A stretch of DNA of 64,000 nucleotides from positions 248,001 to 312,000 of the forward strand of contig JAPFQT010000157.1 in NCBI GenBank assembly GCA_027627225.1, in the 5' to 3' direction. The notes beneath the pieces were generated by a model. That model saw only the letters and a program-made list of their open reading frames with translations, was not told where the DNA came from and made no database searches. Made by a program: the position numbers and the translations under genes. The stretch is from Congeria kusceri. Lineage: Eukaryota; Mollusca; Bivalvia; Myida; Dreissenidae. Positions within the stretch are counted from its first letter, which is position 1. Each line of letters opens with the position of its first letter. This document shows, in pieces, positions 1 through 13,263 of this stretch.

Positions 1-4
1 AGGT

Positions 5-185
5 GATTTTGACTTACAGTTATGGTGGTGATTGTGACTTACAATCATGGTGGTGATTTTGACTTACAATTATGGTGGTGATTGTGACTTACAATCATGG
101 TGGTGATTGTGACTTACAATCATGGTGGTGATTGTGACTTACAATCATGGTGGTGATTGTGACTTACCATCATGGTGGTGATTGT
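5..185. repeat. 25-bp minisatellite, about 7 copies
   Basis: Seven tandem units with an exact 25-base period (core GATTGTGACTTACAATCATG) run from the window edge region to about 185. Units differ at a few sites (GATTTT versus GATTGT, CAGTTAT versus CAATCAT). The array may continue left of the window. It has no coding capacity. Confidence 0.9.
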
Positions 186-690
186 TTAACGTTATGTAAG
201 CAATACTCGTGTTTTCCAAAACACTTGTGAAAAAACTTACAAAAGCGTTATAATTCAATCCATTTCAATTAATGATTTTTTATAAACAACACTATATTTT
301 CAATATTTCTTTGTCAGAAGTATTATTTAATCTGTATATGTATATATATATATATATTTATTTTTTTTTCAGTTCCGTATAGTTTATTATCCTCGTCGAT
401 GTGTGGGGGTCGAGGGCGTCCCCCTCCACACCGTACATTATACATTAAATGCATGCACAATTTTACATGTATAATATAAACAAGTGCCGTCCACGACATA
501 GAAAATAGATATTCAGTGTCATATTTCACTTTTTGATCTATGACAAAATAATTGAACTTTTGTTAATTTGCCAATCTGTGAACAGGTCACTTTTAATAGC
601 ATAAGAAATAAAGCCTTCAAGGCTTCAAGGAAATCACACAAACAATCACATGTGTCCATATCTCCAACTGCTGAGAAAAAACCTTATGAA
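186..690. other. AT-rich spacer with a microsatellite and a repeat end
   Basis: No gene is seen. Positions 334-370 hold a (TA)n run followed by a T tract. Positions 535-600 resemble 14941-14998 (shared core CAATCTGTGAACAGGTC), so this is one end of a dispersed repeat. The rest shows no recognisable feature. Confidence 0.5.
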
Positions 691-3239
691 ACAAGGAAAC
701 TTAGCTAAATTATGAAATACTCAAGTAATAACCGGTAAACAAGGAAACTTAGCTAAATTATGAAATACTCAAGTAATAACCGGTAAACAAGGAAACTTAG
801 CTAAATTATGAAATACTCAAGTAATAACCGGTAAACAAGGAAACTTAGCTATATTATGAAATACTCAAGTAATAACCGGTAAACAAGGAAACTTAGCTAT
901 ATTATGAAATACTCAAGTAATAACCGGTAAACAAGGAAACTTAGCTATATTATGAAATACTCAAGTAATAACCGGTAAACAAGGAAACTTAGCTATATTA
1001 TGAAATACTCAAGTAATAACCGGTAAACAAGGAAACTTAGCTAAATTATGAAATACTCAAGTAATAACCGGTAAACAAGGAAACTTAGCTAAATTATGAA
1101 ATACTCAAGTAATAACCGGTAAACAAGGAAACTTAGCTATATTATGAAATACTCAAGTAATAACTGGTAAACAAGGAAACTTAGCTATATTATGAAATAC
1201 TCAAGTAATAACCGGTAAACAAGGAAACTTAGCTATATTATGAAATACTCAAGTAATAACCGGTAAACAAGGAAACTTAGCAATATTATGAAATACTCAA
1301 GTAATAACTGGTAAACAAGGAAACTTAGCTATATTATGAAATACTCAAGTAATAACCGGTAAACAAGGAAACTTAGCTATATTATGAAATACTCAAGTAA
1401 TAACCGGTAAACAAGGAAACTTAGCTAAATTATGAAATACTCAAGTAATAACCGGTAAACAAGGAAACTTAGCTAAATTATGAAATACTCAAGTAATAAC
1501 CGGTAAACAAGGAAACTTAGCTAAATTATGAAATACTCAAGTAATAACCGGTAAACAAGGAAACTTAGCTATATTATGAAATACTCAAGTAATAACCGGT
1601 AAACAAGGAAACTTAGCTAAATTATGAAATACACCAGTAATAACCGGTAAACAAGGAAACTTAGCTATATTATGAAATACTCAAGTAATAACCGGTAAAC
1701 AAGGAAACTTAGCTATATTATGAAATACTCAAGTAATAACCGGTAAACAAGGAAACTTAGCTATATTATGAAATACTCAAGTAATAACCGGTAAACAAGG
1801 AAACTTAGCTATATTATGAAATACTCAAGTAATAACCGGTAAACAAGGAAACTTAGCTAAATTATGAAATACTCAAGTAATAACCGGTAAACAAGGAAAC
1901 TTAGCTATATTATGAAATACTCAAGTAATAACTGGTAAACAAGGAAACTTAGCTATATTATGAAATACTCAAGTAATAACCGGTAAACAAGGAAACTTAG
2001 CTATATTATGAAATACTCAAGTAATAACCGGTAAACAAGGAAACTTAGCTATATTATGAAATACTCAAGTAATAACCGGTAAACAAGGAAACTTAGCAAT
2101 ATTATGAAATACTCAAGTAATAACTGGTAAACAAGGAAACTTAGCTATATTATGAAATACTCAAGTAATAACCGGTAAACAAGGAAACTTAGCTATATTA
2201 TGAAATACTCAAGTAATAACCGGTAAACAAGGAAACTTAGCTAAATTATGAAATACTCAAGTAATAACCGGTAAACAAGGAAACTTAGCTAAATTATGAA
2301 ATACTCAAGTAATAACCGGTAAACAAGGAAACTTAGCTATATTATGAAATACTCAAGTAATAACCGGTAAACAAGGAAACTTAGCTATATTATGAAATAC
2401 TCAAGTAATAACCGGTAAACAAGGAAACTTAGCTATATTATGAAATACTCAAGTAATAACCGGTAAACAAGGAAACTTAGCTATATTATGAAATACTCAA
2501 GTAATAACCGGTAAACAAGGAAACTTAGCTATATTATGAAATACTCAAGTAATAACCGGTAAACAAGGAAACTTAGCTATATTATGAAATACTTAAGTAA
2601 TAACCGGTAAACAAGGAAACTTAGCTATATTATGAAATACTCAAGTAATAACCGGTAAACAAGGAAACTTAGCTATATTATGAAATACTCAAGTAATAAC
2701 CGGTAAACAAGGAAACTTAGCTATATTATGAAATACTCAAGTAATAACCGGTAAACAAGGAAACTTAGCTATATTATGAAATACTCAAGTAATAACCGGT
2801 AAACAAGGAAACTTAGCTATATTATGAAATACTCAAGTAATAACCGGTAAACAAGGAAACTTAGCTATATTATGAAATACTCAAGTAATAACCGGTAAAC
2901 AAGGAAACTTAGCTATATTATGAAATACTCAAGTAATAACCGGTAAACAAGGAAACTTAGCTATATTATGAAATACTCAAGTAATAACCGGTAAACAAGG
3001 AAACTTAGCTATATTATGAAATACTCAAGTAATAACCGGTAAACAAGGAAACTTAGCTATATTATGAAATACTCAAGTAATAACCGGTAAACAAGGAAAC
3101 TTAGCTATATTATGAAATACTCAAGTAATAACCGGTAAACAAGGAAACTTAGCTATATTATGAAATACTCAAGTAATAACCGGTAAACAAGGAAACTTAG
3201 CTATATTATGAAATACTCCAGTAATAACCGGTAAACAAG
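690..3239. repeat. 48-bp satellite-like array, about 53 copies
   Basis: The unit is exactly 48 bases (it begins GGTAAACAAGGAAACTTAGC) and repeats about 53 times with almost no length change. Variation is confined to a few sites: CTAAAT or CTATAT or CAATAT after TTAG, ACCGG or ACTGG, and ACTCAAG or ACTCCAG or ACACCAG. The left two-thirds mixes variants; units from about 2318 to the right end are nearly all the CTATAT type, which suggests recent homogenisation there. Every frame contains stops, so it is not a coding repeat. It abuts a truncated transposable element at 3240. Confidence 0.95.
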
Positions 3240-5597
3240 AGCAAAATTACCATAAAATATATATGCACCAGGACCACAGTCACTATTAATCTATATCAAT
3301 GTAAAGCTGGAAACTCCACAAACACCTATTTTTTCAAACGAAATGCATTAAAATCAGCACATCAATAAAATTTTTAGTAACGGCAAACTTGACCTTGACC
3401 CTACCCACCCCATATGCAATCCCAAGCCAGGTCTCGATATAAGGTATCTATGAATTTAGTTTCATTAAAATATCTCAATGCATTCTCAAGTTATTGAGCG
3501 GAAACCATTTATATATTTTTAGTAACAGTGACCCTGACCCCACTCACCCCATATGCAATCCCAACTGTTTTTCTATTTTAGTAACAATGACCCTGACCCC
3601 AACCACCCCATATGCAATCCCAACCGTTTTTCTATTTTAGTAACACTGACCTTGACCCTATACACAATCGCAAGTGAGGTCTCGATATAAGGTTTGTATG
3701 TATTAAGTTTCAATAAAATATCTCAATGCGTTCTCAAGTTAATGAGCGGAAACCGTTTGTCTATTTTTAGTAACAGTGACCTTGACCCCACCCACCCCAT
3801 ATGCAATCCCAAGCGAGGTCTCAATATAAGGTATGTATGTATAAAGTTTCATTAAAATATTTCAATGCGTTCTCAAGTTATTGAGCGGAAACCTTTTTCT
3901 ATTTTTAGTAACAGTGACTTTGACCCCACCCACCCCATATGCATTCCCACGCGAGGTCTTGATATAAGGTATCTATGTATTAAGTTTCATTAAGATATCT
4001 CAATGCGTTCTCAAGTTAATGAGCGGAAACCATTTTTCTATTTTTAGTAACTGTGACCCTGACCCCACCCACCCCATATGCAATCCCAAGCGAGGTCTTG
4101 ATATAAGGTATTAATGTATAAAGTTTCATTAAAATATCTCAATGAGTTCTCAATTTATTGAGCGGAAACCGTTTTTCTATTTTAGTAACATTGACCTTGA
4201 CCTTGACCCTATACGCAATCACAAGTGAGGTCTCAATATAAGGTATGTATGTATTAAGTTTCCTTAAATTATCTAAATGCGTTCTCAAAGTATTGAGCGG
4301 AAACCATTTTTCTATTTCTAGTAACAGTGACCCTGACCCCACCCACCCCATATGCAATCTCAAGCGAGGTCTCGATATAAGGTATATATGTATAAAGTTT
4401 CATTAAAATATCTCAATGCGTTCTCAATTTTTTGTGCGGAAACCGTTTTCTATTTTAATAACAGTGACCTTGATCTTGACCCTATATGCAATCGCATGTG
4501 AGGTCTCATTATAAGGTATGTATGTATTAAGTTTCATTAAAATATCTCAATGCGTTCTCAAGTTAATGAGCGGAAACCGTTTGTCTATTTTTAGTAACAG
4601 TGACCTTGACCTTGACCACACCCATCCCATATGCAATCCCAAGCGAGGCCTCAATATAAGGCATGTATGTATAGTTTCATTAAAATATCTCAATGTGTTC
4701 TCAAGTTATTGAGCGGAAACCGTTTTTCTATTTTTAGTAACAGTGACCTTGACCCCACTCACCCCATATGCAATCCCAAGCGGAGTCTCGATATAAGGTA
4801 TATATGAATTAAATTTCATTAAGGTATCTCAATGTGTGTTCAAATTATTGAGCGGAAACTTTTTTTCTGTTTTTAGTAACAGTGACCATGACCCCACCCA
4901 CCCCATATGCAACCCCAAGTGAGGTCTTGATATAAGGTATCTATGTACTAAGAGTCATTAAAATACCTAAATATGTTCTCAAGTTGCTGAGCGGAAACCG
5001 TTTTTCTATTTTCAGTAACAGTGACTTTGACCTTGACCCCACCCACCCCATATGCAATCCCAAGCGAGGTCTCGCTATAAGGTATCTATGTTTGAAGTTT
5101 CATTACAATAGCTTAACCCATTCTCAAGTTCAAGAGATGAAACAAAAAGGTGAGAAACTAGCTTACCGAAAAACTTTAACCTGTCCATATAGCTTATATG
5201 TACAATTTTTAAGTGTAAAAAGGCCCATAATTTTGACAAACCATTTTGACAAACTTCAAACAAGAGTTATCAAAATTGGCCTATGAGTTCTAATAAGTGT
5301 TCTAAGTTTGAATGAAATCCCTCAAGCCATTTCTGAGAAACCAGCTTACCAAAAAACTTTAACCTGTCCATATAGTTATATGTAAAATTTCTAAGTGTAA
5401 AAAGGCCCATAATTTTGACAAATTTCAAACTAGATTTACCAAACTTGGCCTATAGGTTCATTTTAATGTGGGGAATAAATATTTTAAGTTTAAAAGAAAT
5501 CCCTCAAGCTATTCCTGAGAAACTAGTTTACCGAAACAATTTAACCTAGCTCGGACGCCGACGCCGGGGCGAGTAGAACAGCTTGGGGGTCGGACGA
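3240..5597 (-). mobile_element. Helentron-like element, both ends damaged
   Basis: This carries two kinds of tandem unit. The first (3391 to about 5130, period near 140) contains CACCCCATATGCAATCCCAA and TTATTGAGCGGAAACCG. The second (about 5130-5560, near 180) contains CCTGTCCATATAG and AAAGGCCCATAATTTTGAC. The same two-block order recurs at 21349-22810, which supplies the missing left end; here that end is replaced by the 48-bp array. The right end keeps GCCGACGCCGGGGCGAGTAG but lacks the terminal GAGCTAAAAA. Strand is given in the Helentron convention (hairpin at the 3' end). Confidence 0.6.
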
Positions 5598-8500
5598 ATA
5601 AACACCATTCACGTTCATAAGAACTATTACTAAAATTACGATGTATTGAATTAGATCCCATGGACAGGGTCTTTAAATTAAACGAAACAGCATTTTAACA
5701 TGGTCGAGATTTTGGTGTTTGCAGCTACTTTCTTCCTGTAGGATTTAATTATATAAATCGGATATACACAAATTGTGAAATACTGTGTAAATTTTGAAAA
5801 AAAAGTCATATTCAATTGAAAACCTTTATAAATATCGTCTCTTTGTTGATTTAAACTTTTGTCGTAGATGCTTTTGCTTGTGTAATAGTATTCCATATTT
5901 TTTAACGAAAATCTGTGTCAATATAAGTCCTATGGAAAACAAACGAAAGTGCCAGCTGCAATTACATGTGTTAATTTTCCTTTCCAAACATTATTGGTGA
6001 TTAATTGCAAAAATAATTCCTATTTGTTTACAGTTATAAAAAATATGAATTATGAAAATTTTAATTATATAATAGATGTACTATTGGTATATTGGTATAT
6101 CAATTTGAAGGCACTTATGTTAATTATGAACATTCAAATTGATTGCCTTTTTAAGTCAGCTTGCATAAATGACCATTTGTGATTAATAAATCTATATTTA
6201 TAAAAAAGGATGCTTATGTTATTTACACTTAAAATTGTCTTTAATCTGTACTTATTTACTTGTTTAATAAGCCATTACATAGTGCCAATAAAAAAGGGTA
6301 GGAGAAAAAAAAATAATTTGCTAAAAAAAAAATTCGCCCTCTCTCCTGATTTTTTAGAAAAAGTGCCTGAGAAACAATTCATTAATTTTTTTTCGCCTAA
6401 CAGAGTTCTCTCCCTGAAATTATAACAACCAAGTAATCTGCACTAGGGATTACTGTCACATTTTCTACTGAACTCGCTACACCAGATACTTATGACTTTA
6501 TAAGAATATTTGATACACAAATTGTTAACCCATGTTATGCATTCATGCAAACTATAATTTCAAGCAAAGAACACTCCTGTTTTTTTTTATCAGCGTACCA
6601 TCCAGTTTAAGTATGGTTGCACTCAAACTACAATACATATCGACTAATACACTAGCATGGTTTTCTGAGAACTTGTATCAGCCCAGTTGGTTGTGTGAAG
6701 TCGTATCGCACAAGAGGCGCAGAACAACATACTATCGTAATATTCCATTTAATATAGATCTTTTTCAGCATAACTTTCTTTAAAATACCAAAACAAAGTA
6801 CGCACTATTTTATTCACGTAGACTATTTTTATCTCGGAAATGAGTTGTGTAATGATGACATAGTTATATGCCGCTTAACGACTATGTCAAACTTGAGCTC
6901 TGAGTGGATGAAGAAATCTACATGCGATGCTGTGTTTAGTGGATATTTCTGAATCATTTTTAAGAGTTGGATTAAATACACAATAAATCACAATCCCTGT
7001 TTGTCATTCTTGTTTGCATTTTTGTTTAACGAGGGTGAATTTTAATAATAATGGTTGGTTGCAATAAAACAGCAGTAAACTTGTATGGTTTGTTTCTAGA
7101 CCATATGTTGAAATTTGTGGAAGAAATTATGTATTGGATGCCTTATAGAAGAGACGTTCACAGGAGTTGAGATAAGCAAATGATTTTATTTATGTTCTAT
7201 TTATTTGATAAAGGTATACTGAGCAAGCCAAACTAGAAATCTAGGTCTAACTTGACAATATTGAAGTTGTGAATATGCATTCCAATAATTACTGGATTCG
7301 ACCAAGTGTTTGTGTTAACACGGGCTACTAGTATGATACGGAAAAAAGAAAACGCTAGTAGCAAATACGGTTTCCTGTATTTGAGTGCTGAATACTGTAT
7401 ATATTGATGACAGCAAAACGATAGGTATACGATAAAGACTGATATGATCATAGACTCTTCAAAAAACAAATAATAACAACGTGGGTCTTGAAGAATTAAG
7501 TATGAGGTTAATTTTTATTTACACTTACATGTTTTTGTGAATAATTCTGGGCCAAGTGTGAGGGTTCGTGCGCACATAAGATGGTTTAAACCCCAAATAC
7601 TTTGAATTGACCGTTCCAAGGCGGTGACCCCAGTTTTGTCCATGTGTGTTTTGTGTTTGTTATGTGTTTTTGTGATGTCCTGTGTATTGTTTTTGGCAAT
7701 TGGTCACTTGCCATAAATAAAAGACCTCGGGCTGCTAATAAGAGTTCCTCCTGCTGTCGCAGCTGGAGTTTCGCTTTGTTTATATTCCCATAATCAAAGA
7801 TTCATGTTTACATACAAGACAGGATGCATTGCAACTGGAAAGCAGAGATGTAATTTTCCCAATCTACAACCTTGACAACAGAAATCAGCCTCATAATCTC
7901 ATGAATAACGAATAACGTTGTCAAGTACCAGAGCAAGACTGCAGTGGACGGATAGGAATTAATCACTGAAATTGTTAATGAGGGAATACAAAAACAAATT
8001 TGGTTGGAAGATCTCACAACTACTTGCTGCGCAAAGTATTGACAAAATAAAAGAAATTAAACTTATCTGTGTAACTCATTGTCTACAAAAGTTTGATCTA
8101 ATTGAAATTCCAAGTGTCATTCAAAACTTATATCTCTCCAAACATTAAATGACTTTCCACTTTAAATTTAGCAAGTTTTTTAAGATCCTTGGATTTCTGT
8201 TACCTAACAGGATCAATACCTGGTTTTACTGGTCTGATCTGACTAGTTTCAACATATTCCATGTGCATGTTTGGTCAACACTGGCTCAACTATTAAGGCC
8301 TGATTGTGCATAAAAGACAATTGGGTGACAGACAGCCGTCAACGCAGAAGAGGTTCCCTATACCGATAGCTTACCAATCATGCTGAAAGGTATGCTTAAT
8401 TCTTAATAGGAACACACGGTGGGTCAACATTTTGTCAACCATAATAGTATGTACCAGACACCTCTGAGCAATTCTTACCTTAGCTTCAGTCAACCCCCGG

Positions 8501-9229
8501 CTGGACTTAAAATTCAATGTCAGTGCAGGCATGCCAGTTCTATACCTAATGATAGAATAAATGGGACTGGTTATACAACCAGCTATTTGAAACAATTTTT
8601 AACACCACACTACCTTATAAACCTATATTGCCTGATAATTGTGCAGTTACTCAGTCATGGTGAGGAAATGGTTGATTTCCAGCTTTAGCCATGGGAGCTC
8701 AATTCCATTATGTAAGTATTCCGACACGTAATCTTTCTTAAAGTCACCAAGCACTGGTTCTACTTAAGAATGTGACTTGAATGGTTCTTAATTAGCCAGA
8801 ACTATCAATACAACCAAGTCATAAAATAAATAGCTTCAAGCGCATGATTTAAAACAACACTGAAATCTTACAATTGTTTAACCATGACGACTCCTGATGA
8901 AAGCTTTTTTCACCCTGTGACATCAAGCAAATTTAATAGAATGGTTTGAAACCGAAATATTAAACATACATTACACATATTTTACACATACCATTACTCA
9001 ACAAGTCGTCACAGTGTTGTTCTTACATCAATGCTTCACCAGCGCTGTGAGCTTGGATGTGCAGAAGCTGCATGAAGCACTTTCTACCACACAGTCTCAA
9101 ACCCTCGACCAAATGTGCACTCCTGTGACATTCAGTCTGTGCGTCCAAATTGTCCAGGCCTTTAATTTAATTTCACAGGTGTCTAAATTTCATGCATTTT
9201 TGAAGAATGGTTAATTCTTAAACTCACAC
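5598..9229. other. Gene-free AT-rich stretch
   Basis: About 3.6 kb holds only short open frames, none with a recognisable domain, codon structure or splice context. I see no array or TIR element here apart from the possible dispersed repeat at 7545-7765. Confidence 0.5.
7545..7765 (+). repeat. Possible dispersed repeat with poly(A) signal
   Basis: The segment includes GACCGTTCCAAGGCGGTGAC (an imperfect palindrome), a TG-rich middle and a closing AATAAAAGACC. It reads like a retroposon 3' end or transcript tail that I recall from bivalve sequences, but there is no second copy in this window, so the call is weak. Confidence 0.25.
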
Positions 9230-9400
9230 ACTTTTTTGTACATTTTTTAAATATTCCAGCAAAAGGAAAATCATATTATTTCCTTTTTTTCAATTTTTGA
9301 CTTAAGAAATAATTATTGATTTATAGTTGTTTATTGGCCAATAAACAACGATTTGGAGTTCTGATGCAAAGGAATTAAACCACAAGGGCATTATCCGGAT
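9230..9400. repeat. Palindrome-bearing repeat, copy 1
   Basis: Contains a perfect 24-base palindrome at 9326-9349, made of GTTGTTTATTGG followed directly by its reverse complement. The following TTCTGATGC and the nearby AATTAAACCACAAGG reappear in inverted orientation around 25430-25460, so this is one copy of a dispersed family (others at 25215-25530 and 27650-27990). Confidence 0.6.
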
Positions 9401-9486
9401 TGTTTAATAGCCATGCATGAGAACGACAAAGAGTCGATAAACAATGACAATGCGAAAAATAACTTGGATTCTAACATAATTTGACA

Positions 9487-11561
9487 TATAGTTGAACCTT
9501 GTTATCTCAATCTCGGTTAAGTCGAATTTCCGGTTAAGTTGCAGTAGAGACGAATTTCCGATTGTTCATCTTCTTATTTCATATTAAATATTGTTGTTTA
9601 TCTCGAAGTTTTTAACTCGAAATATCGGATAAGTCAAAGTGAATTTTCATTCCCTAGCTGTAATTTCGCATGTATTAATGCGTGTTTATCTGGAAGTGTC
9701 AACACGTTTTGCAGCTTAAACCCAATAATAGCCTAATGACAGATCCCCTGTCAAGGTTTTTCATACATTGCATACATATTAGCCCGTGTTCTCTAAAAAA
9801 GTCTTTGATATGGGTTGCATGCGCTTTAATTTAACTATTTGTTAACTGATGGCGACATCACTGGAAGCATTGGCGGAACAGTCAGAAGATTCCTCGAGCA
9901 GCTGCTAGGTAGCGAAGATATGATCAACAGATTTGTTGACATCGACCGCTGTATTAAAACAAGAGGGCCCTAGGACGCTCACCTGAGACCTTGTAATCCT
10001 ATTGGAATTAGCATCCCCGAGGCGTGGCTTATTTTTATCCCAGGGGCGAATATGAACAATCTTGAACAAACCTCTGGGCCTTGCGGTAACTTTGCTACTA
10101 TATAAAGCAAGTGACCCCTCGGGGTGCCACCAGATTTGACCCCAGGGGCAGAATTTGAACAATCTTTGGAGAGGACCACTATGCAATGTTACGTACCAAT
10201 ATAAGAAAGCTGTGGGCCTTGCCGTTTCCGAGGAGAAGATTTTTAGTCATTTTGCTATTTAAGTCTATATAAAACATGTGACCCATGGAACGTGACTAGA
10301 TTTGACCCCAGGGGCATAATTTGAACAACATTTGTAGAGGACCACTATAGGGATCTTACATATTAAATATGAAACCTCTAGGCCTTGCGGTTTCAGAGAA
10401 GATTTTAAGACATTTTGCTATTAAAGTTAAGAAAAAAAAGTGACCCCCGGGGCGTGACCATTTTTGACCCCAGGGGCATAATTCGAACATACTTTGTGGA
10501 GGACTACTATAATATGATGTTACATACCAAGTAAGAAACATCTGGGCTTTGCGGTTTCTGAGGAGAAGATTTTACAGGTCATTTTGCTATTAAAGTCTAT
10601 ATAAATAATGTGACCCCCGGGGCGTGGCCAGTTTTGACCCCAGGGGCATCATTTGAACAATATTTGTAGAAAACCACAATAGGATGTTACATACCAAATA
10701 TGAAACCGCTGGGCCTTGCGGTTTCAGAGATTTTTAAAGACATTTTGCTATTTAAGTTTATATAAACCATGTGAACCCCGGGGCTTGGCCAGTTTTAACC
10801 CAATGGGCATAGTTTGAACAATGTTTGTGGAGGACCACTTCAGGATGCTACATACAAAATATGAAACCTCTGGGCCCTGCGGTTTCAGAGAAGATATTTT
10901 AAGTTTACAGTTTTTAAATCTATTTTTAGCTCTGGTGACCTACATTTGCAGCGGACCGTAAATTGGAACAACTTTGAAAGAGGGTCACCTAATGATCATT
11001 CCTGTGAAGTTTGGTGAAAATCAGCGAAGTGGTTTAGGAGGAAATGTTGTTTGATTGAAAAGTTGATTACGCACGCTCGCATACACGCACGACGGACAAC
11101 GGGCGATCACAAAAGCTCACCATGAGCACTTTGTGCTCAGGTGAGCTAAAAAAACTTTCTGTTCAACACACTCTCCAAACAGAAAGACATAAAATAAAAT
11201 AAAAAGTAAATAAAAAGTGACTTTTTTGTTATGTGTACTATGTTATTTGTGCTATGATTCATATGGTTGTTTTTGTCATGCTTTGATGTGTATGTTTAAC
11301 TTGTTATGTTTTGTACAGAAATGTAAATTGCATTTGTTACATTTATAAATGTAATAATCAAATAAAATACTAAAATAGTACCGGTAATTTTAATAATAAT
11401 ATCATCTTTATAATAATGACAGCCAAAACGTAAGCATCGACAAACAGCTAAATGTAACCCAATGCTACTTTCACAACGTTCGAGTTCAGATAAGTCGAAC
11501 TACCGATATCTCAAAGTCACTAATGCATTCCCGTCAACTTCGAGATAACGAGGTACAGCAG
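9487..11561. mobile_element. Possible TIR element interrupted by a nested insertion
   Basis: The left side reads GTTGAACCTTGTTATCTC (from 9491). The right side read in reverse (from 11561) gives GCTGTACCTCGTTATCTCGA. The TTATCTCGAA/TATCTCAAAG style matches the ends of the smaller element at 43858-44299. The interval between the arms is mostly taken up by a Helentron-like element. No transposase frame is visible and no clean TA duplication is seen, so the two ends may be independent remnants. Confidence 0.3.
9957..11150 (-). mobile_element. Helentron-like non-autonomous element (type A)
   Basis: The left end is AACAAG followed by the loop-less palindrome AGGGCCCT (9964-9971), then the subterminal inverted repeat GCTCACCTGAG. 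The right end is CTCAGGTGAGCTAAAAA, the other arm of that repeat. Between them lie about five units of ~165 bp, each with TTTGACCCCAGGGGCAT, AGAGGACCACTA and CCTTGCGGTTTCAGAGAAG, then a distinct right module. No coding capacity. The architecture (terminal arm at one end, subterminal arm plus hairpin at the other, minisatellite core) is that described for Helentron-derived DINE/HINE and bivalve pearl-type elements. Confidence 0.7.
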
Positions 11562-11633
11562 CATGTTTTTGCAATTGCAATTGGAACTACTTTTTACCCT
11601 GCTCTGCTCAGAATTGGGAATTCTTGTTGCATC
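11151..11633. other. No gene seen
   Basis: AT-rich sequence; part of it is the inner side of the possible TIR at 11460-11561. No other recognisable feature. Confidence 0.4.
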
Positions 11634-11906
11634 GTTTATTGGGTAGTTTAACAATGATAATTTTGTCCTTTGCCCATAGAAAAAGTTAGTGAGTATCATG
11701 TTAGAATACACTTTCTAACATAACAACATTTAGTTTTATTTCACTTTATCAAAGGCCACCTTGTTTTAGCATAGTTTATTGGGTAGTTCAACAATGATAA
11801 TTTTGTCCTTTGCCCATAGAAAAAATGTGCGAGTATCATGTTAGAATACACTTTCTAACATAACAACATTTAGTTTTATTTCACTTTATCAAAGGCCGCC
11901 TTGTTA
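11634..11906. repeat. 140-bp tandem duplication
   Basis: Two adjacent copies with a 140-base period begin GTTTATTGGGTAGTT at 11634 and 11774 and both run to CCTTGTT. They differ at only a handful of sites, including GTTAGTGAG versus ATGTGCGAG. Low divergence indicates a fairly recent local duplication. Confidence 0.85.
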
Positions 11907-12039
11907 TATACTCAAACTGCAAGAAACATAACCCAACATTTGTAAAATAAACTAGATGCCTGTTGGAAAAATGTCGAGCCCATTGTCAATAAAGCAACTG
12001 GTATTGTAGTTATTTAACATCTCATTTTCTAACAAGCAG

Positions 12040-12372
12040 ATCTCCTTTGACCTCTAAGCATGACCTTGACGCTTGGGAAACAGGTCTTGCGTGCAACATG
12101 CCATCTCCACATGGTGACCATTTGTGGCAAATTATTTTAAAATTGCCTGATGAATGATAAAGTTCAGTCCAGGCAAACTGTATTACGCCCATGTTTGACC
12201 TTTAAGCTAGAGACACAGGTCTTGCACATGACATGCCGTCTCCACATGGTGAACATTGGTGGCATGTTACTTTAAAATTGCCTGATGAATGAGGAAGTTA
12301 CAGTCCAGACAAGATCGAACGGACGGACAACTTAGTCAAGCTGACCGCAGGCGGGCTCAACAACAAAAAACA
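12040..12372. repeat. Two diverged ~180-bp units, Helentron-like core remnant
   Basis: Two tandem units share CAGGTCTTGC, CATGCC(A/G)TCTCCACATGGTG and TAAAATTGCCTGATGAATGA. The closing CGGACGGACAAC resembles the run-out before the right end of complete Helentron-like elements here. Neither terminal hairpin nor terminal repeat is visible. Confidence 0.5.
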
Positions 12373-12912
12373 ATATATTAACATAGGGTCTTAAAGATCG
12401 GATCGCAAAGTCAGCGCAAACTAGACTGCCGTGAAATAAAATGATATTACAGCTAACATATTATTCCACATCTACAAGTACACTACCAATAACGCCAAGT
12501 CATATGGTTGTGTTTTGTCTGAACTATTTACTAGTAAATTGCGTATTACAATTCACAGGTTCAAAGATGGTGTATTGGCCGAGTACACTTATTGATGATC
12601 ACACGTACATGTTCTGTATTCACAACATTTGCAATGTGGTCTGGAAAACAGTGATGGCAGCTTTTTTATGTATCCTTAGGAAAAGAAAATAGTGAATTTA
12701 CCTTAAGTTCACCCTAAATCTATGATAATATAATGACGGACACAGGGCTATAAGAAAATACTTACTACTGCGACATGTCGTGTCAAACTTGCATGTGCAA
12801 TAAAAAATATTGTGTTTCATATAATTAGAAATATTTTACAAATTTGAATCGAGAGTTACCTTTTGTTTCATACTTTACAGGCTAACTCATTTTTAGTATA
12901 TGCTACTTTAAC
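12373..12912. other. No gene seen
   Basis: AT-rich sequence with one short open frame and no recognisable feature. Confidence 0.4.
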
Positions 12913-12924
12913 TGCACGTAATTA

Positions 12925-13132
12925 GTTTTGTTTAAACCTATGTAGTTTAGCTCGATTGCATCGAAAGCGTAAGGCTTATTGAGACACTCTCGAGTCTGTT
13001 TCCTGGGTAGAACCAGTACTTGGTGTCTTTGGGGGATATCTTGAGTATGTTCCAAGAGTGGGGATCGAACCCGGGACATCCTGGTCGCGAGGCGGACACC
13101 ATATCCACTACGCCATCCCGACCTCAATGTAA
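12925..13132 (-). mobile_element. tRNA-headed SINE, copy 1
   Basis: On the minus strand the head has an A-box-like TGGCGTAGTGG and a B-box GGTTCGATCCC. The body contains AGACACCAAGTACTGGTTCT and CTTTCGATGCAATCGAGCTA, and the tail is TAGGTTTAAACAAAACTA. The same head, body and tail occur in plus orientation at 26391-26585. The insertion is flanked by a 12-base target duplication, TGCACGTAATTA (12913-12924) and TGCATGTAATTA (13133-13144), one mismatch apart. Transposition would depend on a partner LINE. It resembles tRNA-headed bivalve SINEs, but I do not assign a family name. Confidence 0.85.
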
Positions 13133-13263
13133 TGCATGTAATTAAAGGGACTTGTTCACAGATTTTCACATTTTTTTAAGTATGCAATTAAATGTCTTAA
13201 CTTGACAGATTTAAGCATCGGAATTGAACAGCCAAAGTATAATAACAAGAAAAGTATTTAGAA

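Noticed and set aside
690..3239. CRISPR-like array
   Set aside because: The 48-base units are contiguous with no unique spacers, and the context is eukaryotic; it is a minisatellite.
9905..10541. Several 60-93 codon frames on the minus strand
   Set aside because: They arise from repeat units of the Helentron-like element and change with each unit; no conserved protein.
13050..13130. Functional tRNA gene on the minus strand
   Set aside because: It is the head of a SINE with body, tail and target duplications, and has a second copy at 26391.
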